The position numbers and the translations under genes were made by a program. Of a stretch of DNA of 64,000 nt, positions 60,322-64,000 are shown piece after piece. Origin of the DNA: Pyrrhosoma nymphula (lineage: Eukaryota > Arthropoda > Insecta > Odonata > Coenagrionidae). The notes below the pieces were generated by a model. It was not told the origin of the DNA, made no database searches, and saw only the letters and a program-made list of their open reading frames with translations. Location of the stretch: contig OY754329.1 in NCBI GenBank assembly GCA_963573305.1, forward strand, positions 136,139,422 through 136,203,421, written 5' to 3'. Positions within the stretch are counted from its first letter, which is position 1, and each line of letters opens with the position of its first letter.

Positions 60322-60796
60322 GCATAGGGCACGGATCGGCTAAGTTTTGCTGCGGAAGAGGCAAATGTGTCTTTCACAGAAGTGTAAACATTTTTTGAGC
60401 CAAAAAATACTTTCTAAAAAATACACATTTGGCCAAATGTGTATTTTTTAGAAAGAAGAAAAATTTTAAGTAATCGTGTAACAAGTTATAACATTGACTA
60501 TTTCGTTATTAGATGAAGAAAAAACCATTTTATTATTATACTCCTTTAAAAATTAATACGGTCAAATGTTGTTTGGCATAAAAATGTCGTCTTCCTATTT
60601 AAACCAAAGTACTGCGGATTAATACATTAGTAAATGAAGTAATCAGATCATCAATTAGCTACATTATTAAAATCAGAAAATTAGGAATGAAATATTCTGT
60701 CACATAATTTTTCATTTTTATAATAGAGCTACTTTAATGTAACTAAAGAGCCGGGTTTGGCTCGCGAGCTGCAGTTTTCCGACCCCTGGCATAGTT
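60322..60796. mobile_element. Non-autonomous hAT element with 8-bp-like duplication
   Basis: The left end CACGGATCGG (60330) pairs with the right end CCGACCCCTG (60779-60788; inverse CAGGGGTCGG) at 8 of 10 positions. The adjacent 8-mers are GCATAGGG (60322-60329) and GCATAGTT (60789-60796), sharing six bases as an aged 8-bp target duplication would. The right terminus GAGCCGGGTTTGGCTCGCGA and GCTGCAGTTTTCCGACCCC is characteristic of a widespread hAT MITE type. A perfect 46-bp palindrome lies inside. Confidence 0.65.
60410..60455. repeat. Perfect 46-bp palindrome
   Basis: Bases 60410-60432 are the exact reverse complement of 60433-60455, with no spacer. Such a spacer-free palindrome extrudes readily and is often unstable in cloning, so it may be recent. 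The half-word GCAAATGTGT also occurs at 60361. Confidence 0.9.
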
Positions 60797-63439
60797 GAAT
60801 CTTTTTAAATGCGCAATCTTCCCTATAGAATAGATCAGTTGCGCTGTCAATACACCGAAATGGAATTAATTTCCAAAGAAAGAACTGCATTATTCATCAA
60901 ATTTATGCGCACGTTAGCCGTGTTATGTGGATCATTTTTCTCAAAGAAAAAAAGCGTTACTTTCCAGCGCCGAGAAGCCATTTACTCCCTTCTTTAGTCT
61001 ATGGTCTGTCACTTGGAGCAACTGTGCTTGGACGAAAAGGAGGATATTTCTACGAATTATAGCAGAGTACAACGATGCTTACCTTCGGAACTGAGCGGAA
61101 CCCGGTGTTTCCGCCGTGGCAGGCCTTTTCCCCCTATAAACATTAAGCTTTACAACTGAGGAGAAGAAATATTTCAGCAAATTGATTTCCATTTTCCAAG
61201 CTTTTTCCTGAGCATTCAATATTTTGGAGCAATTGCCTTATTTCGCGAAGTATATTGCTGCTGCGTGATAGCAATCGCTCTCTTTGAATATCTTACTATC
61301 TTGTTGGCCTGTTGATAGCTCTATATTCTTTTGCATATTTCATGAATCTTGGCAAATTTATCATAAAATCCGCTTTCAATACTTCTCGCTCTGGTTATTA
61401 TTGGTTTACTCTATTTCCTATGAAGATCATTACTACCCCTTTTGGAATTCAATATCGGAGGAGAAGGAAGTACAGAGAGTAGTGGTTACGTTTGAACGTG
61501 TGGCGAAGTGTCTAAATTTAAATGTCTAAAAAGATCCGAGGGGGCAGAGAGAGAAAGATAAAGCGGACATGGGAGAGGGAGGGAGGCAGGGATTGAGAGG
61601 GTGGCAGTGCACCAAGCATATACCGTGAGGTGCAGCCCTCGTGATCGCTTTCACGGAAGCTTGTCGAAATACTGAAGGTGTTGGGAGTAGTTCGAATGTT
61701 AAAAACGTATCCTGGCATGAATTTTCTGTCAAACTTTACGCCAGAGTTTGACCGGCATTCCTTTCCTCTCGGGAAAGTTATGTTCGCATCGTGCGGAGAC
61801 GTTGGTATGCGCTGGGCTCCTGCCTTAATGCCCATCTCTTCGGAATGCTGCCGTTTTTAGGAGTAGGATTTATCAAAATGGCCTTTATATGAGTTCGTAC
61901 GTCGCTTTTGCTATTACGTGGTCTATAAAATAATCGCCCGGAGAAAGTGGTATATTTTTTTTAACTAATCATTTCCATTCTCTTAGTCCTTCATAATGAC
62001 TGCTGACCGTTAAAACCTTTGTCGGTTTGTCAATAGAGAGTTATAGTTACTGGTGATTCTGTTTGCACAAAAACGGAGTTTCTTTTTCAAGGAAAGTGCT
62101 AACTTTTTTCTAAAGTGCACTAAATAATTTTATTTCTATAATTATGGGATAGAAATTATTCATGGTTTATCTATTGGCTTCGATGAAATTTTTTTTTTAA
62201 TGTTCATCTTTTGGGCTAGGATAAGGTATCAAAGCTAAAATGAGTGTTATGACTTATTTTTGAACCTCCTGAATTAGTGTTACGTTTGATGTTTGCACAA
62301 TATAATTCTCCCTTTGCCATACAGTGAAATAATATCAACAATTTGCATCAAATATACCATTTGTATAATACAAACATTTTACCGAATTTCAATCGTTGGA
62401 AAGATGGCGTACTTCAATGAAGTTTTCTTCTCGAATAGTCTTACGTAGTCTCTGGCAAGGGTACCTATGGTAGAATCGCATGCGAGTAGAACAACCGATG
62501 ATTGGTCGTGTTTCGTCAAGAATATACAGTTACTTATTTCCAGAAATTCACAGAATATAAGTTACAGTTTTAGGCTTTCATATTCACAGAATTTTGGCAC
62601 GCGCATGCGCAGTCCGATTCCGAGAGTTTTCATTAATTGTTCATGAAGTAATTTACGAAAAAATTGACAGTGGTTGACTGGCTTTATTCTTGAAACGTCC
62701 TTATGCATAATTTTTCCGCGTCTTCCCTGGATCTGTTTAGTTTGAAAGGTGAGAGACGTGATTCTTGTAAAGAGCGAGACGCTATCTACGTAGCTAATCA
62801 TTGCGGGGAGTATTTAAAACACTGATCCGTCCCACTTAACTCTCCTTCCGTCGCCAGTTCTAATTTTTGCGCCAGACTCCACCCACGCTCGTCTCGGTCG
62901 CTTTATTTTTTTTCGCTTCCAGTTTAGCATATTTTCGAAAGAATTGGGCCACGAATTGTTTTCCAAATCCAGTAACAGAGTTATTTGAGGCCACGAAACT
63001 TCAACATAAAGCATCTCTGTGAAACTTTGAAAACTGAGGATTTCATAAGTTGGTCTTGTAATGGCTGATGATGTCGTTAGAAAGGTTGAGGTGTTCAAAT
63101 CCAACTTGTGATAAGAGGGGGAGGATGTTGGGTAAGTGGGGAAGGGGAAGAAAGAGAATAGGCTTTATGGACGGGATGAAGAACACTAGAACGTAGGCAG
63201 ATATGAAGAAAGTAGTCATGGGGATAGTGCCCTAAACCTGTAAACATATATAGGGCCTATTTACTCTGTTTGATTTAAACCTGCCTTAACCGTTATAATA
63301 TCCTAATGATAATAATATTAATTTAAAGATAAAAAAATCTCTTGCCCGATGCATCAGAATAAATCACATGCGCGTTATTTGATTGTTTTTAGTTTGGAAG
63401 GAAATTAGGAACCTCAAGATCTTTTTACTTTCAGTTCTC

Positions 63440-64000
63440 CATTCGTTTCGTAACTCTTTAAAGTGACCGCTGCGCTCTTTTGTCGATATATCGAACATAT
63501 CGCGCGTAAATGTAATGCGCCCGGTCGTTTTGAAAGGAACGCGTCATCCCACACTAAACAATGTACGAATATTGAGAAGGGTTCCCCGGGGCCGAGTGGT
63601 TTCCTAAACGGAGCATGACAAATAGCTTCGAGAGTGAGTGTGAAACGAAGAGAATACGATAAGAGTGGAGGTGGTCGTGAGAGGGAGATAAGGTCGGAAA
63701 AAGGGCGTCCGTTTTGAAGAGAGAGAAGAGGATGCGGTGAAAGGGGCAAAGGACTCGAGATATCGAATCGAGCCTTTGTTTTTGCATTCGCTCGGAGGAG
63801 GATGGCGCGCGCGCGATATAAAGGAATGGGGGAGCAAGGGTGCAATGCCTTTCTCCTCTATACTCTACAGGCGGCGGCGGCGGGGGGCTTATGAGGTGAG
63901 AGGGTGAGGACATTGTGAGACTGGACTCGGAGAGAAGTTAAAGAATGACTTCGGGCTCGGAAGAGAGGAGAGTGAGTGAGGGAGAAAGAAGTTGGGGAGC
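63440..64000. promoter_or_regulatory. Purine-rich GC island with TATA box at window edge
   Basis: From 63600 the + strand is strongly purine-rich (GAGAG, GGAGG runs). TATAAAGG at 63817-63824 follows an alternating GCGCGCGCG tract. A start site would be expected near 63845-63855, in a TTTCTCCTCTATACTC stretch. This is a plausible core promoter for a + strand transcript leaving the window, such as a downstream or alternative first exon. The minus-strand frames of 77-143 codons over it are pyrimidine-rich shadows without domains. Confidence 0.35.

Larger units (their letters stand above)
41178..64000 (+). other. Long region after exon G, no secure exon
   Basis: About 22.8 kb without a well-supported exon; the gene's next exon should begin in phase 1. 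A weak candidate exon lies at 48570-48667. Separately annotated repeats and GC islands occur at 44690-44990, 45840-46160, 48400-48800, 51361-51899, 53257-54896, 57440-58064, 60322-60796 and 63440-64000. The stretches 41900-44600, 46260-48060, 48850-51340, 51950-53250, 54900-57340, 58070-60280 and 60800-63430 are AT-rich, with only short unsupported frames. Confidence 0.5.

Noticed and set aside
63414..63913. Three overlapping minus-strand frames of 77-143 codons
   Set aside because: They arise from the pyrimidine-rich complement of a GAGA-type island. They overlap in different frames and show no domain.
1..64000. CRISPR array, prophage, operon or other bacterial system
   Set aside because: No regular direct repeats with unique spacers, no dense ORFs and no ribosome-binding-site pattern; all signals are eukaryotic.

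Overview
This is a 64 kb stretch of AT-rich eukaryotic nuclear DNA. It is almost certainly from an arthropod, most likely an insect. The coding sequence is split into short GC-rich exons with GT-AG borders, separated by kilobase-scale introns. The introns hold small non-autonomous transposons, tRNA-derived SINEs and foldback hairpins. There is no bacterial-type operon, no long intact ORF, no CRISPR array and no convincing free-standing tRNA or rRNA gene. I cannot name the species.

One multi-exon gene on the + strand is the backbone of the window. Five exons are well supported: 5586-5875, 17101-17295, 20040-20177, 24414-24647 and 29659-29822. Their splice phases join without a frameshift (2>1, 1>1, 1>1, 1>1, 1>0). 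A sixth strong exon at 41052-41177 (1>1) needs a 0>1 exon before it; 31490-31601 fits that phase but is weakly supported. The encoded protein is largely disordered, rich in Ser, Thr, Pro, Arg and Glu. A more ordered acidic-to-basic segment lies in the 29659 exon. I do not recognise the family with certainty; a smoothelin-like or other actin-associated cytoskeletal scaffold is a guess. Start and stop codons are not identified, and the gene probably runs past one or both ends.

Region by region: 1-5585 is upstream intron or flank, holding a decayed hAT-type transposon (1102-2759) inserted in a tRNA-like SINE, followed by an inverted terminal fragment of the same family. 5876-29658 is four introns with foldback elements, SINEs, a LINE reverse-transcriptase C-terminal relic and a 133-bp tandem repeat. 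29823-41051 is a long interval with several GC-rich islands. 41178-64000 lacks a secure exon; it holds GC islands, a TTAA-flanked MITE, three further inverted-repeat elements and a TATA-containing purine-rich island at the right edge.

The most interesting signal is a recurring class of short hairpin elements (around 6.1, 24.0, 25.5, 33.85 and 38.5 kb, plus an unpaired motif at 25.85 kb). Their tips look like hammerhead-ribozyme cores: CTGANGA, a short helix, GAAA, a tiny helix III, and flanks able to form helix I. This architecture is known from Penelope-like elements and retrozymes. Several copies carry core mutations and look dead; the 24.0 kb copy keeps both core boxes.
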